From NCBI GenBank assembly GCA_003008705.1, contig PDUO01000067.1:156289-220288 (forward strand): a stretch of 64,000 nt of DNA. Direction: 5' to 3'. Position 1 is the stretch's first letter. Each line of letters starts with the position of its first letter. The notes below the pieces were generated by a model. That model made no database searches. It saw only the letters and a program-made list of their open reading frames with translations, and was not told the origin of the DNA. Positions 1 to 11,538 of this stretch are shown here, in pieces. A program made the translations under genes and the position numbers. The stretch is from Pezicula radicicola (taxonomy: Eukaryota > Ascomycota > Leotiomycetes > Helotiales > Dermateaceae).

Positions 1-3000
1 TTAAAGTAAGTTATTTATTAGTAAATAAGTAGTTAATACTAAGAACTATAAATAATCTAAGAGATTTAAATACTATAGTTAGTATTTATTACTATAGTAA
101 TAGAGATTACTTTAACCTATATAAGACTTTTAGAAGTAAAAGTACTAAATTTTATAAGCTTAGATTAGTAAATTTTAGTATATTAAGTATAGAATCTAAC
201 TCTTAGTATATACTTCTTAGAAGTTCTAGTTCTTCTAGATACCTAACTATAATTAGTATATCTAGATTACTATTTATATAGGTATTTATTATATTATATT
301 ACTTAGTTTTTAGATTAAAGGTAGTTATAATAACTATTATTATTTAGAATATCTATATAGCTAGTATAGTTATATATATATTATCTAGTAGCTCTTAAAG
401 ATCTTTATAAGTATAAAGTTATACTTTTAATTTAATTAGATATCCCTTAGTATTAAATTTATACTTAAAAACTTATATTAATAATAGAAGCTAAATTTAT
501 TATTTTAATTCTTACTTATCTACTTCCTTAAATATACCTTTTATTACTAGTATAAGAATCTCTTTTAGAGCTACTTAGGTAAAGCTAGTTACTAGCTTAT
601 ACTTAAGTATTTAAGCTTATATTTTTAGTTTAGATAGTAACTAATTATAATAGATTTTTAGTAAGGATTTAGTTTAGTTTAAGGATACTATAAAGGTCTA
701 GTAGAAGTTTAAATTATTTTATAATATATTTAAAATTATAATATAAGTAGAATATTAACTCTTTAATAAGATATTTAATAGATTAATTTAAGTTATTACT
801 CTAGTTATTATTAGTACCTTATTTATACTTCTAGTATTAGTATCTCTTTAGTATTTTTATAAGGTATTTTTTAAGATCTATAACTTAATTTTAGATTAAT
901 TTATATTACTATTATTTATAGATAGTAGTATTAGTTCTAGTTCTAGTATTATTTTTAGTATTAGTAGTTAGGGTTTAATAACTTATTATTTTATTTTAGT
1001 AGTTAATTTCTTAGACTCTAATTAGCTAGAACTAGTCTTATTTTAAAATATATAAGGTAGTATAATAGTTATAAAGTTAAAAATATTATTATCTTCTTAC
1101 TTTTCTTCTATTATAACGTTTTCTAATAGACTTATTATCTTAATTATAACTTTATTTATATAACTAATATTAAAGTCTTTAAGAGAATAGAATAATTCCT
1201 TATTAAAAAAGATATTATAGTTTTAAATTACCTTATTTAAACTAGGTACTTATATATAGAATATAGTAGTACTTATAAACTCTATAAGATAACTAATATA
1301 TATATAAGGTAGTAATTTATATAATCTTAAAAGATAGTATTTATCTTTCTCTAGAATATATATATAGTAGTTAAAGGTTTAAATATAAGCTAGGGATAGT
1401 TTTATACCTTTTAGAACTTTATATAATATCTACTATTCTAGGGCTTTTATTAGGGTTTAATTTACTAGGTATCTAGTTATATAGTAGACTTCTAGCTATA
1501 GGTTATAAGGTAAATTTACTTAGATTCTTATATAGTAGACTTTTATAATAAGTATATACTTTACTTTCTTTAAACCTTTATTTTATACTTAAGTATTTAA
1601 TATACTTAGCTTATAGATAATATCTCTTTCTTTATAGAATTCTTTAACCTCTAGACTATATAATAATTTACTATTATATTAAATAAATTTTATATACTTT
1701 CTTTATTAATTTTTAATAAGATAAATAGTATTTATTAAAGCTTAGATTAATTTATTTTTATATAATATAAGGTATATAAGATTAAATTTAGTTTTAGAAT
1801 ACTAAAGATAAAGAATCTATTTATTACTATTATAACTATAAGTATATAATAGATTAATAAGATTAACTATAGCTTAAAACTAGAGTTTTATAAAATCTTC
1901 TTTTATATATAATAAATAAGAAACTAGTTTATAGGCTTTAGCTTACTTATATATAAAATACTTAATAGTTTAAGGATATAGTTCTAATTTATTAATATTA
2001 ATATTAATAACTACGTTTTATAATACGTTTATAGTCTATAGACTAGAATACCTAAGTTAACTATATTAGAGCTTAGCTATAGCTTTAAAGAATACCTTTA
2101 TACTACGTTTTACTATAAATACACCTTTAGGTAATGTTTTTATATTTTATTTAATATACTAGAAGTTATCTAATATACTAATATTATATAGAGTTCTACT
2201 TTTTATATATAAGTAATTATATTTAATATTCTAGTAAACTCTCTTATATTTTAGTAACTAAAGTAATATAATATTAGTTATAAATCTAAGAATATATAAG
2301 GTATCTTAGAGTTTTATAATAGTCTTACCTTAGAGAGAGTTAATAACTAGGGTTATTATTCTATAAGTTTTAATTTAATAGATTTCTTTTCTAGTTATAA
2401 TAGTCTTATCTAGGTATATAAACTAGATTATTTTAAACTATAAGAGATTATTATATATATAAGAATCTAATCTAGAATTAAGAATAATAAAGTAGACTAG
2501 TTTATATTTTAGATCCTAGATATTTACTAAGAATATACTAGAGGCTAGTATAAAAGTTCTTAGTTTTAGAAGAGTATCTATTATTAATATTAATATTATT
2601 TCTAATTAGTTATTAAACTAGGCTTTAGTAGAAATAGACTTGTTTTTAATAAGAGATTCCTTCTTATACTAGATAGTTTTATTAATTAATAATTTTATCT
2701 TTAGATTTTTATTTAACTTTTTCTAAATTAAATTAATAACTTTCTTCTTTATATACTATCCTTTTAGCTAGTTCTTTTTAACTAGATAATAATAATTATT
2801 ATACTAATAAAGATTACTATATATATAAGAGAATTTAGATTTATATTTAGTAGTTTAATCTAATTAGTCTTAGAATATAATAAATATACTATAGATTACT
2901 TTATAAACTTATAATAAGGATTTCTAATAGGTTTAAAATTAGTTAATAAGGTTATATAATATTAGAAGATCTTTACCCTTATCTTCTTTTAAAGCTAATT

Positions 3001-3960
3001 TTAGTTTAAGAGTTAACTTATATCTAGAATTAATATCTTAGATTATATATATAAAGTTAAATAGAATAAGGTTACTAATAGTTTTTATAATATTAAGATC
3101 TTTAGTATTAGTATATATAGTTTCTTACTACTAAAGCTATTCTTTAATACCTTACTTTTTCTTAAATATCTTAAGTTTATAAAGCTTTCTAGCTAGTTCT
3201 ATTCTTTAGGCTTAATCTAATAGTATAAAATATAATTTTAATATAGTTAATACTTTTTATATTATTATAGAATTATAAATAAGTAAGAGGTACTAAAAGG
3301 TTATAAAGTTATATATATATTTTTATATAGATACTAGTATATCTAGTTATTTATTAATTAGTTAAATAAAACGTTTTTATATATTTTATTTAATTTTAAA
3401 TATTTTATATTATTACTTTATAGATTTAATTTCTACTAGAGTTATTATTAGAGTTTAAATAAATACTAGTTAAACTAAAGGGGCTAGAAGTAATAGTTAA
3501 GTTAGTAATAATAGATTAATATATAACTATACTAGGTTTCTATTACTCTAGGTTAATTTATATACCCTTAGTAACTAATTCTACTAGTCTAAGAAGTTAC
3601 TAAAAGTAAATATAGACTTAGTAGTTATTTTTAATAATTTTATTAAGGTTAGATAAGTTAAATAAGTCTATTTAATATATATAGAACTAAGTAGTTTCTA
3701 GGCTACTATTAATTTAAATTAAATAATTTAAATAAATTAATTTAATATACTAGTAGTAGTAGAGGACTTATAACTATTACTAATAGTAGAATATATTAAT
3801 AAATATATAGATCGGAAGTTAAGAGATAGTTACTTAATTCTATATAAGTAGGAAAATAAGAGTATATATATATAAACAAGAGTAAGTACTTATTAATACT
3901 AAAATAGTATATATAGTATTAGAGAAATAGTCTTCTTATATATAAAACACTTAGAAATTA
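1..3960 (-). mobile_element. RIP-saturated Ty1/Copia retrotransposon remnant
   Basis: This is AT-rich DNA almost devoid of CpA and TpG, with stops in all frames. Read on the minus strand, about 1550 down to 1150 still resembles the end of a Copia integrase and the segment after it: fragments such as NLPYNL, TLIKALE, VLKGIKLSLAYI and NKVI followed by NIFFNKELFY align by eye with the usual Copia pattern (..LP..LW.EA, NRTPTKAL, VLKG.KPSL, NKVI, ..FNE.LFY). Reverse transcriptase would then lie at lower coordinates, running off the window edge, and gag/protease higher. No LTR was delimited. The element is certainly inactive. The family call is good for the middle of the block and inferred for the rest. 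Confidence 0.7.
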
Positions 3961-5027
3961 ACTGTCTAACTAATACTATTGTTTTATATATAGTATTAAC
4001 TAAAGAGAGGCAAAATTTATAGTTTCTAAAAGAGTAGCAATACTATTATATTTAGTAACAATAACTCTTCGGGTTGCACAATTCAAAACGTCACTGTTGG
4101 AGATGATACGTCGCCGGTGTGAGATAAGTTTCGTAGGAAACGGCGACACTAATAAATCAATAATAAACTATTTTAATTTACCTAATTAATTAGTAGCTAA
4201 CTGTCTTATAGAAGTTGTACGGTTGTAGGCTTACAATTTCGAGAACGGACAAAAGCTTCTTATTTTGTTACAATAACCTTCTATATAGCCAGTCAATTAT
4301 AATCGAGGGGTCTTCTAGCCCACTAGTGTGCCTTGTTCACTGTAGCCTAGCTTTATTTGCTTTAATTCAATTAATTTAGCTGATAAATTGACCATTCTTA
4401 CTTGACTAAATAGAAACGCTGTTTTTTTATATTAGAATTGACGTACGATAACTAGGTGGTATCCGTATGCTCTTCACACCTAAAAGTCTTGACTATAATT
4501 AAATTTGGCTACGATGTTGGTGAGTTTGACAAAAACAATATAATTCCTAACGCTTGTGCTACAATTTATAGAAATCATTAACAGTCATCTATCGGTAGAA
4601 CTATAGTTTGTATACGAGAACATCTTATTAAGCAGGTATTTTGACTAGCCTCGATGCCTGGCCTCCGATATTTAATTTACTGGGTTAGAGATTTACTTAA
4701 ATAAGTTACTTACTATGCCACTGTGCGACTGTTATTTTGGACTCTTAGATATAGTGACATAGTAATGACTTTATATGTAAGCTATATTTGGGTTTCTATA
4801 CATATAATTTCTCAATATACATAGCTCTACGTAAGGAAAAGCACATAGTTATTTAAGGCCAAATCTAAGGTATTACAATATCTCATTATCTACGTAATTT
4901 TATAAATAGTAGTACAACAAGCAGTCAAAACTCCTAGTTAAACATCAGGCAAAACATTTTGCTAAATTGGAGACAAAAATAGCGCCTCCGGACCTGAGTG
5001 AAAACTAACAAAAGTCTCCACTACAAG
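3961..5027. other. intergenic transition zone, no gene seen
   Basis: Base composition climbs from the RIP block into normal sequence; CpA and TpG reappear from about 3965. No ORF or RNA gene could be supported. It may hold the outer end of the Copia element, but no LTR pair was found. Confidence 0.5.
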
Positions 5028-5780
5028 CTAACTGCGACAGGTACAGTAAAAAATAGAGCTTAGGCTAACAACCACAAGCCCAAGGACCTTCGGGCCAAGA
5101 AACGTAGCAGCCCATGCCAGAACAATAGCACCGATACTAGTAATTTGCCAAAGGAGACGCTCAGTTACTGGTGTGAAAGAGAAGTTCTCAGCAAGAAATA
5201 TGGATGCCGTTGAATATTATCTAATCTATACTGTATCAATGGTGCTCCTCCTCATTTCGTCGCTGAAGACATGGTGGAAAAATAGATTAAAGCTACTTGT
5301 TTCCGCAAGGTCCTATTCTGGGGTGTTGAAGTGTAGTTTAGGGAGGATTGAGATGAATTGTATACGTTTCTTCGGACTTAAGATAGTGACGGTAGCGGTT
5401 CGAAGGTCTAAGAGCTTATTCAAACAGAAATATTCGATAAATACTGCGCAGCATACGAAGGCCAGAGTGGAAATTTCTAATGTTGATATGAGGAGGTTGG
5501 ATCCTAAGCGCCTGAGGGAGTGTACGACAAAGTAGAGAACCTGAACGGACGTGACAACTCTTGCCAATTGATCGTTCTTACTACGTTCTTCCAGATCGTT
5601 AATGCGGATATAAGGAAGTGGGAGTAGGTCCGCTTTCATGAGCGTGATTAAACCATCGAGACGAATAGTAAAACGCACATCATCGTCAAGCTTCAAAATA
5701 TCCCCATTATCTTTGTCGAATTGAAGTCCTGGATTTGCGCCTTCTAGTATAAGTTGAAACCCTCTCATTAGGGTTATTCC
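5028..5780 (-). pseudogene. decayed C-terminal fragment of a fungal multi-pass membrane protein
   Basis: Minus-strand translation from about 5780 to 5313 gives one open stretch containing LEERSKNDQLARVVTSVQ, then LYFVVHSLRRL and ISTLEISTLAFVCCA. This is the pattern of a large uncharacterised fungal membrane-protein family (ERSK.D..AK..T..Q..WF..Q.I.R, then LE..TLAF..C). After the stop at 5313-5315, a different frame at 5195-5028 resumes the family C-terminus (FTPVTERLLWQI, then a hydrophobic stretch), ending at 5028-5030. Two stops and a frame change separate the parts, and nothing upstream of 5780 encodes the N-terminal half because the neighbouring kinase-like gene begins to overlap there. 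Read as a truncated, frameshifted relic. An unrecognised intron could remove part of the break. Confidence 0.6.
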
Positions 5781-5788
5781 AGGTTTAA

Positions 5789-6701
5789 CTAGAATAAGAT
5801 TTGGGTCAATCGTGCATGAACAAGCTGCTCGCAATAATACGGCTTCATTGCCCCAAGTAGTCGTGTCCCCCAATCATTCCGCCAGTCACAAATATAGAAC
5901 GCCTTTACGAACTCCCAGTGCTCTGGAAACCATCCTGCCATTTCCCAATCAATAATCCCCGTCACGTGGCCATCCTTTATCATAATATTATCTGGCCGAA
6001 AATCCGCATGTGTGAAGACAATCTTGTGTTTGTGTGCGGCCAGCATGCCTGTTATATATGGCTTTATGTGGCCCTTATGGGTAGTACAATAGGCATCGAT
6101 AAGGGTAGCGTTAAAGTCGTCTTCAGATGGAAAGGGACCTATGTCATTACGGTTACTTTCTCCATTTAACACGTCATTTATAATAAAGGTAGAGCTAAGT
6201 ACCTTTATTGGGCTGATACTCCAGAATAACATCCATTACCGGGCCGTTGTTGAGAGATCCAATATAAGTACCTCCCGGCACAGCTCGCAACTGTTCCAGG
6301 TAACCTTGAAGCTCGTGCATTACACGTGACTTCTCGTCGTCGCCCAAATTACCCCATTCCTTCTCTAAAGTCTGACCCTTCACGAAATCTAGAAAAATGT
6401 AGGTATCATATTTTGAAGCCCACTCCTCATCTCGCTCCTCGAATGGCCCATGTGTGTACGCGGCGTAGACCCGCGGTACCGGAATCGATGTGTGATGCCG
6501 TACGAACTCCAGCGTCCTGGCTTCGCTTATATGCACGCTATCTCCGTACTTCATAACCATGGTCGGCGAGATTTTCACGATCTTGACGCCGCCACGCAAG
6601 AATACGCGTTCCTGGGGCATGCCGGACGCAGTTTCGGGGGTGATGAGCTCGAAGTCAGGTGCTTTGATATGTACACTGATCTCTGGGCTTGAAGGGGCCA
6701 T
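5789..6701 (-). CDS. APH-type phosphotransferase domain protein
   Basis: Two exons, 6701-6203 and 6138-5789, with a 64-bp GT-AG intron; the splice joins ..QPNKG to PFPSED in phase and gives 282 aa. The family transfers phosphate from ATP to small hydroxylated substrates, and most fungal members have unknown substrates. The catalytic loop reads FTHADFRPDNIMI (HxDxxxxN), followed by the Mg-binding segment GIIDWEMAGWFPEHWEF, both in exon 2. The N-terminal lobe has a nucleotide-binding-like VFLRGGVKIVKI and VVMKYG-like stretch. Length fits a compact single-domain APH/choline-kinase-like fungal protein. The 3' end abuts the decayed membrane-protein relic. No signal peptide, so probably cytosolic. 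It is not evidence of antibiotic resistance, because such genes are abundant in fungi. Confidence 0.88.
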
Positions 6702-7206
6702 GGTAGCGATCGCTGGAGTTGGGGGGCAGACACCAGATTTGCAAATATGTTAGTTTATCTTAGGGTACTCAGACGCTTCGGCAAGAGGATTTAACCTAAA
6801 ACAGCTAGACCACAAAATAGACCACTATATGGATGATTATCCCCTGGCTGGGTACTACAGGTAACTAAACTCGGCGACGACGTTAGCTTGGCGAGCATGT
6901 CAAAATATTACTGGCGTAAATTATATATATCTAGTTGTGGCAACAAAGTATACGACACCCCCTCTGGATATCCATCCAGCCTTCTGGGCCCGAAATGCAA
7001 GTTCATGTTGTCCTCTACCCTACAATTTCCTTTGCCAATTGGGTTGCGAAAGTTTCGAGTATTATAGCCACTTTCAGCCCTTCAAAATTTAACCACACAT
7101 TCCCTTGAATATCCCTCAAATGTTGACTGTTCTCGGCTTTTGTGCATAAACCACATAACTAACATGCATTGTTAGTAAAAATATAGTAAAAGGGAATAAA
7201 AGGGTC
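6702..7206. other. intergenic, upstream of APH-type gene
   Basis: 505 bp holding the promoter side of the minus-strand APH-type gene and the 3' flank of the methyltransferase gene. No further gene or clear site seen. Confidence 0.5.
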
Positions 7207-8863
7207 TTACATGGGCCAGTATGAATGAATTCGAATGTCCTTCATTTCTCTCCTCACATCTATAAGAAAGATCTCAAGTTGTTGGCTTGTCCAACCCAAG
7301 CCACGCGTGAATAAGGCTACGCTAAGACCAGTCAAGGAACTTGTGAAGTTCTCAAGAGTCCAAAGACCTACAGATATCAGTTCGAAATTGACTTCCATGG
7401 AGAAAGGAACCTTACCAACTTCCTTGTGTTTCTTGTCTGCTGGCCACCTATTCTGCGGCCATTTATATATTCTCTCCGTTACACCAATAAATCCTGTACT
7501 ACGAAGCAGATCTTTGTAGGTTTCTGCTGTGTTGAGAGGACAGCCTAGGTTGATACTTGCCTCTAGCATCAACCGACCCCATTTAGATAGGGCACTGTCC
7601 TCGGATAAAGTGGAGTCATCCGAGCGATTTGGAAATGATACATCTATCATTTCAATCCAACCGCCAGGATGGAGGTTTCTTGCGACTGTTAGACGCTTGA
7701 TACAGGTACGAGAAGAAAACTTACTCATAGCATTTGGCAATGAATCCAGGCCAGTCTTGGAAGCTACCAGTCATCATCCTGGAGTGAATAAAGTCAAACT
7801 TCTGAGTAAAAGTCCATGGCTTTTCCAGATCGTCAATCTCCCAGACAACATTTGGTGGCACACTACAGCTTGTTAGTGTTGCTTCGATAAGTCAAGGAGT
7901 TTTGGCATACTAGAGTGGCTGAATCGGTGAAACATCAACACCAATGATCTATAAATGTCACGGTGTTAGAATAAATGCAGAGTTTGGAATACACTCGAGT
8001 GGCATACCACTGCTTCAGGATGCTCCTCGGCTACACAAGATCAGTAATGTCTTTACATTCAACCACGTCTAAACTCACCAAAGTCGATGGCCCAGATACC
8101 AGTTCCTGTTCCAACATCCAATACACGGTGAACTTTCCCAATTGGGCATACGGCCAATTGGTTGTCAAAAGTCAAAGAGAGTAAATGATGTTGAAAATCA
8201 AGTCGATCCATTTCAGGCTTGCTGAGTGTGAGCGGAATAGACGTCCACAGCGGTATTTTAGAATGAATATACCTCGTCATTTGGTAAAACATAAGCTGCG
8301 ATTTATTAGTCCCGTTCATAGAAAAGTGGACTAAGTAGCTGGTGGACTGACTTCGGCTGCCATACCCGTTATACGTTCTCCCGTTCTCTTCTCGGAACCT
8401 CATAATACTGGACATGATCGATGCTGTACTGCTCATATCATCTCCCTATATGCACAACGCACGAGTTAAGATTCAGCCCAACATGGGAAATTGTTCTTTT
8501 CGCACCTGACCAAGAGCCGAGTCGTTGTCTCGAAAATCATCATAATCAAGCAGACTCTGAGAGGGGAGTTAGTTTTATCCGTAAGAAACTAGGCAATCTC
8601 CAAGGAAGCCGCACATCGGCATCTGGAACTATATCATCCTCTTCCTCTGCATTCTCCTCAGTCCTTTCTTCTTCACTCGCATACGAGTCTAGTGGCGTAT
8701 CCTGCTGCATCTGTGGATGGGACGGACAAGATTGCGCCATCTGAAAGCCACCATACCCCTGAGGAGTAGGAGATGGCGCTTGCTCGTTAGCTTCTTGGCT
8801 TTGAGGGTGAGGCCACGAAGCTTGGTCTGGGTCTCGATCTTGATCCGGTTGCGGTGGCAACAT
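7207..8863 (-). CDS. LaeA-like SAM-dependent methyltransferase
   Basis: Nine exons: 8863-8615, 8556-8506, 8445-8352, 8295-8273, 8217-8079, 8030-8008, 7948-7911, 7862-7725, 7678-7207. All phases close, giving 408 aa. Three exons are 23, 23 and 38 nt. The acidic, Pro/Gln-rich N-terminus leads into ENGRTYNGYGSRTYVLPNDE, then RLDFQHHL, SAM motif I VLDVGTGTGIWAIDF, IIGVDVSPIQP, VPPNVVWEIDD and LHPGGWIEMID. This is the order seen in LaeA/Llm-type fungal methyltransferases. Relatives act in secondary metabolism regulation or as tailoring enzymes; the role here is unknown. The start is the ATG at 8863, because the longer reading begins at a TTG. It diverges from the P450 gene across about 620 bp, so the two may share a regulatory region (inference). 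Confidence 0.9.
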
Positions 8864-9487
8864 CGTCAAGACTTCAAGTGATATGCTGGGAATGATTCTT
8901 CAAATAAAGACGTCTTGAGGCTGGAAAGTTGGACTTTATCTTGAGTGGGTTTCTTGCCGATTAAGACGTCTTTTGCACTACGATGCTTCGGTGTGTGTGT
9001 GTACGTATTTTCTTTTTCGAGAACGCACGCAAGCAGCAAATCCACCAAGTTGATGGGCATCCATGTAACGAAAGTTACCAGTGATCTTCAGCGAGTGTTA
9101 CTGTGCTGCCATCACGTACACACCTCGATGTGATATTTGGACAGGAATATAGGGACATAAATACTGTGAAAAAGATGTTTGTTGTCTTAAGAAAGATGGA
9201 TCTGAGTTGCGGTAGGTTTCTCGACCGTCTTCCTTGAAAGGTGGACTGTGGACGGGCCGTACGGAAGGCCGATCTTCTCCTTGGCAGCGGGGGGATTTCC
9301 CGTCACACTAGGACAAGAGCTGCATCCCCGGCGATGTCGAAAACTTGGTGTTGTCAATATGATAGCGGTGCAGTAGGTAATCACTAAGGTAAGTACTAAA
9401 TTAATGTGGCTTGCGTTATGGAATCCTTTCCTTTGATAAGGCCAATTCCTTTCTCATGGGTCAACTTTCCTCTTGCACTCCACCATC
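8864..9487. other. shared upstream region of methyltransferase and P450 genes
   Basis: 624 bp between divergent starts. It contains a short TG repeat near 8990 but no convincing gene. It is the likely bidirectional promoter region. Confidence 0.5.
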
Positions 9488-11322
9488 ATGATCTTCACCA
9501 TGGCAAAGCTGCTGTTGGCAGTGTGCGCACTCCTTGTGGTTGCTATTGTACAGCGTTTTCGAACTTGGTTGCGCTTGCGATATGTCCCCGGACCCTTTTC
9601 TGCCGGCTTTTCAGAGTTATGGCTTATTAAAAAGACCCGAGGGGGCAGGGTACATATGGAGACTGCAGAAGGTCTTAGTCCTCCCAAAATATTCTAGAAG
9701 AAGCAATACTGATATAGTATTTCTGCATAGTCTGTGAGAAATACGGTACATTACTCTCGCCGGTGGACGCTGAAGTGAGATCTGATGAACATCAGGATCC
9801 GTTGTTCGAATTGGTCCCAACGAACTTATCACGAGTGACCCAGACGTCTTAAGACACATGCTTAACACGAAATCCCCGTACCGACGGTCGAATTGGTACG
9901 ATGCTCTACGAATTGATCCTACCCATGACAATGTCCTCAGCGAAAGAGACAACGAAAAGCATTCTACTCTTCGACTTAAAATGGCAGCGGGGGTAAGCTC
10001 TTGGAAGCTTTTAGGCGTTGTGGCCCATCAGTCATTGATGTGAATCTAGTACTCTGGGAAAGAAAATGAGCATCTGGAATTATCAATCGATCAGAATATA
10101 GCGAACCTGATACACCTCCTCAAGACGAAATACCTCTCCACAGACACCGAATTCAAACCCATGGACTTTGCACAGAAAGCACAATTCTTTACTTTGGATG
10201 TCATTAGCGACATTGCCTTCGGGAAAGCATTTGGATATCTAGATCAGGATGAGGATGTATTTTCATACATCAAGACGACAGAAGACACGATACCTATAAT
10301 GATCTTGGTAGGCGCACTTCCTTGGCTCGCTCAAATCATCCAATCTCGACTACTGAAGCGTTTCATGCCCTCTGATAAAGATGTATATGGCCTAGGACGA
10401 GTTATGGGTGTAGCCAAGCTTGTAGTCAGCGAAAGGTTCGGACCAAATAAAAAGGTTCAGAGAGATATGCTCGGTTCATTTGTGAAGCATGGTCTAACCC
10501 AACGGGAAGCGGAATCAGAAACACTTATGCAAATGTAGTTTTCCCCAATACTCCACGTGCTACCCGCTTTCCAGCTTCTGAGGTTACTAACGCCACCAAT
10601 AGTCTCGCCGGTAATACAACATTCTAGAACGGCTTACATGTGTCACCCTTGATCCTAACCAGGTATATTAATAGGTTCGGATACCACCGCATCGGCGATA
10701 CGTGCAACCCTCCTTTACATTACCACCAATCCTAACGTTCAGAGCAAACTACTTGCCGAAATTTCGAACTCTTCCATCTCCTCGCCAATAACCGACGCTG
10801 AAGCACGCAAGATGCCCTATCTACAAGCTGTCCTCAAGGAAGGGCTTAGGATATTCCCACCTGTCACAGGTCTCATGTTTAAAGATGTGCCGGCTGGTGG
10901 TGATACTGTAAACGGTTACTACCTCCCTGAAAATACCAAGTTGGGCTATTGTGCTTTTGGATTGATGCTCGACACTAAGTTATGGGGCGATGATGCTAAG
11001 ATGTTCAGGCCAGAGCGCTGGATGGAAGGTAGTGTAGAGGAAATTCGAAGGAAGGAGTCAAATCTTGATCTTGTTTTTGGATATGGAAGATGGCAATGCT
11101 TAGGTAAGAGTGTGGCTCAGATAGAGCTGAATAAGGTACTCGTTGAGGTACGTCATTTCCCCAGCTCCAACTATGCTTGATTTCTAACATAGAATAAAGC
11201 TCTTGAGGCACTTCGAATTCACTATTGTGAACCCTCAAGAGCCGTGGAAGTCATTTAGTGCGGGTATCTTTATCATACGTGATATGTGGATGAGAGTCAC
11301 TAAGCGAGAGCCAGTGCTCTAA
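9488..11322 (+). CDS. cytochrome P450, pisatin-demethylase-like
   Basis: Seven exons, 9488-9671, 9731-9745, 9796-9992, 10050-10534, 10603-10610, 10675-11147 and 11200-11322, give 494 aa. Exons 2 and 5 are only 15 and 8 nt, but each has canonical splice ends and restores conserved sequence (EVCEKYGSVVRIGPNELI and LMQILAGSDTTAS). Marks: N-terminal membrane anchor (LLLAVCALLVVAIV), PGP hinge after it, I-helix AGSDTT, ExxR at E352-R355, and heme loop FGYGRWQCLG with Cys438. The protein is expected on the ER membrane, using NADPH-P450 reductase to hydroxylate or demethylate a small molecule; the substrate is unknown. It appears intact. Convergent with the ferric reductase gene, 216 bp apart. A second in-frame ATG in good context is at 9500. 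Confidence 0.92.
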
Positions 11323-11538
11323 ACATTGTAACGATGAAGTTGTGTATATATTTGGGAGATGACTTAATGATTAGTGAGTAATTCTTCGAGATGTAGTTTT
11401 CCTTTTATTTTGTAATATACTCGGGTGTTTCCTGACAGTCTTATCGCTTAAATCCCTGCTATTTTATAGAAGTAATGAACAACGCATTTACGTTAGAGAA
11501 ACGAGAAAAATGTTACCATCAATTAATTACCTTACACC

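Noticed and set aside
5789..6701. Aminoglycoside resistance gene
   Set aside because: Only the broad APH fold is present; such genes are numerous in fungi and have other substrates.
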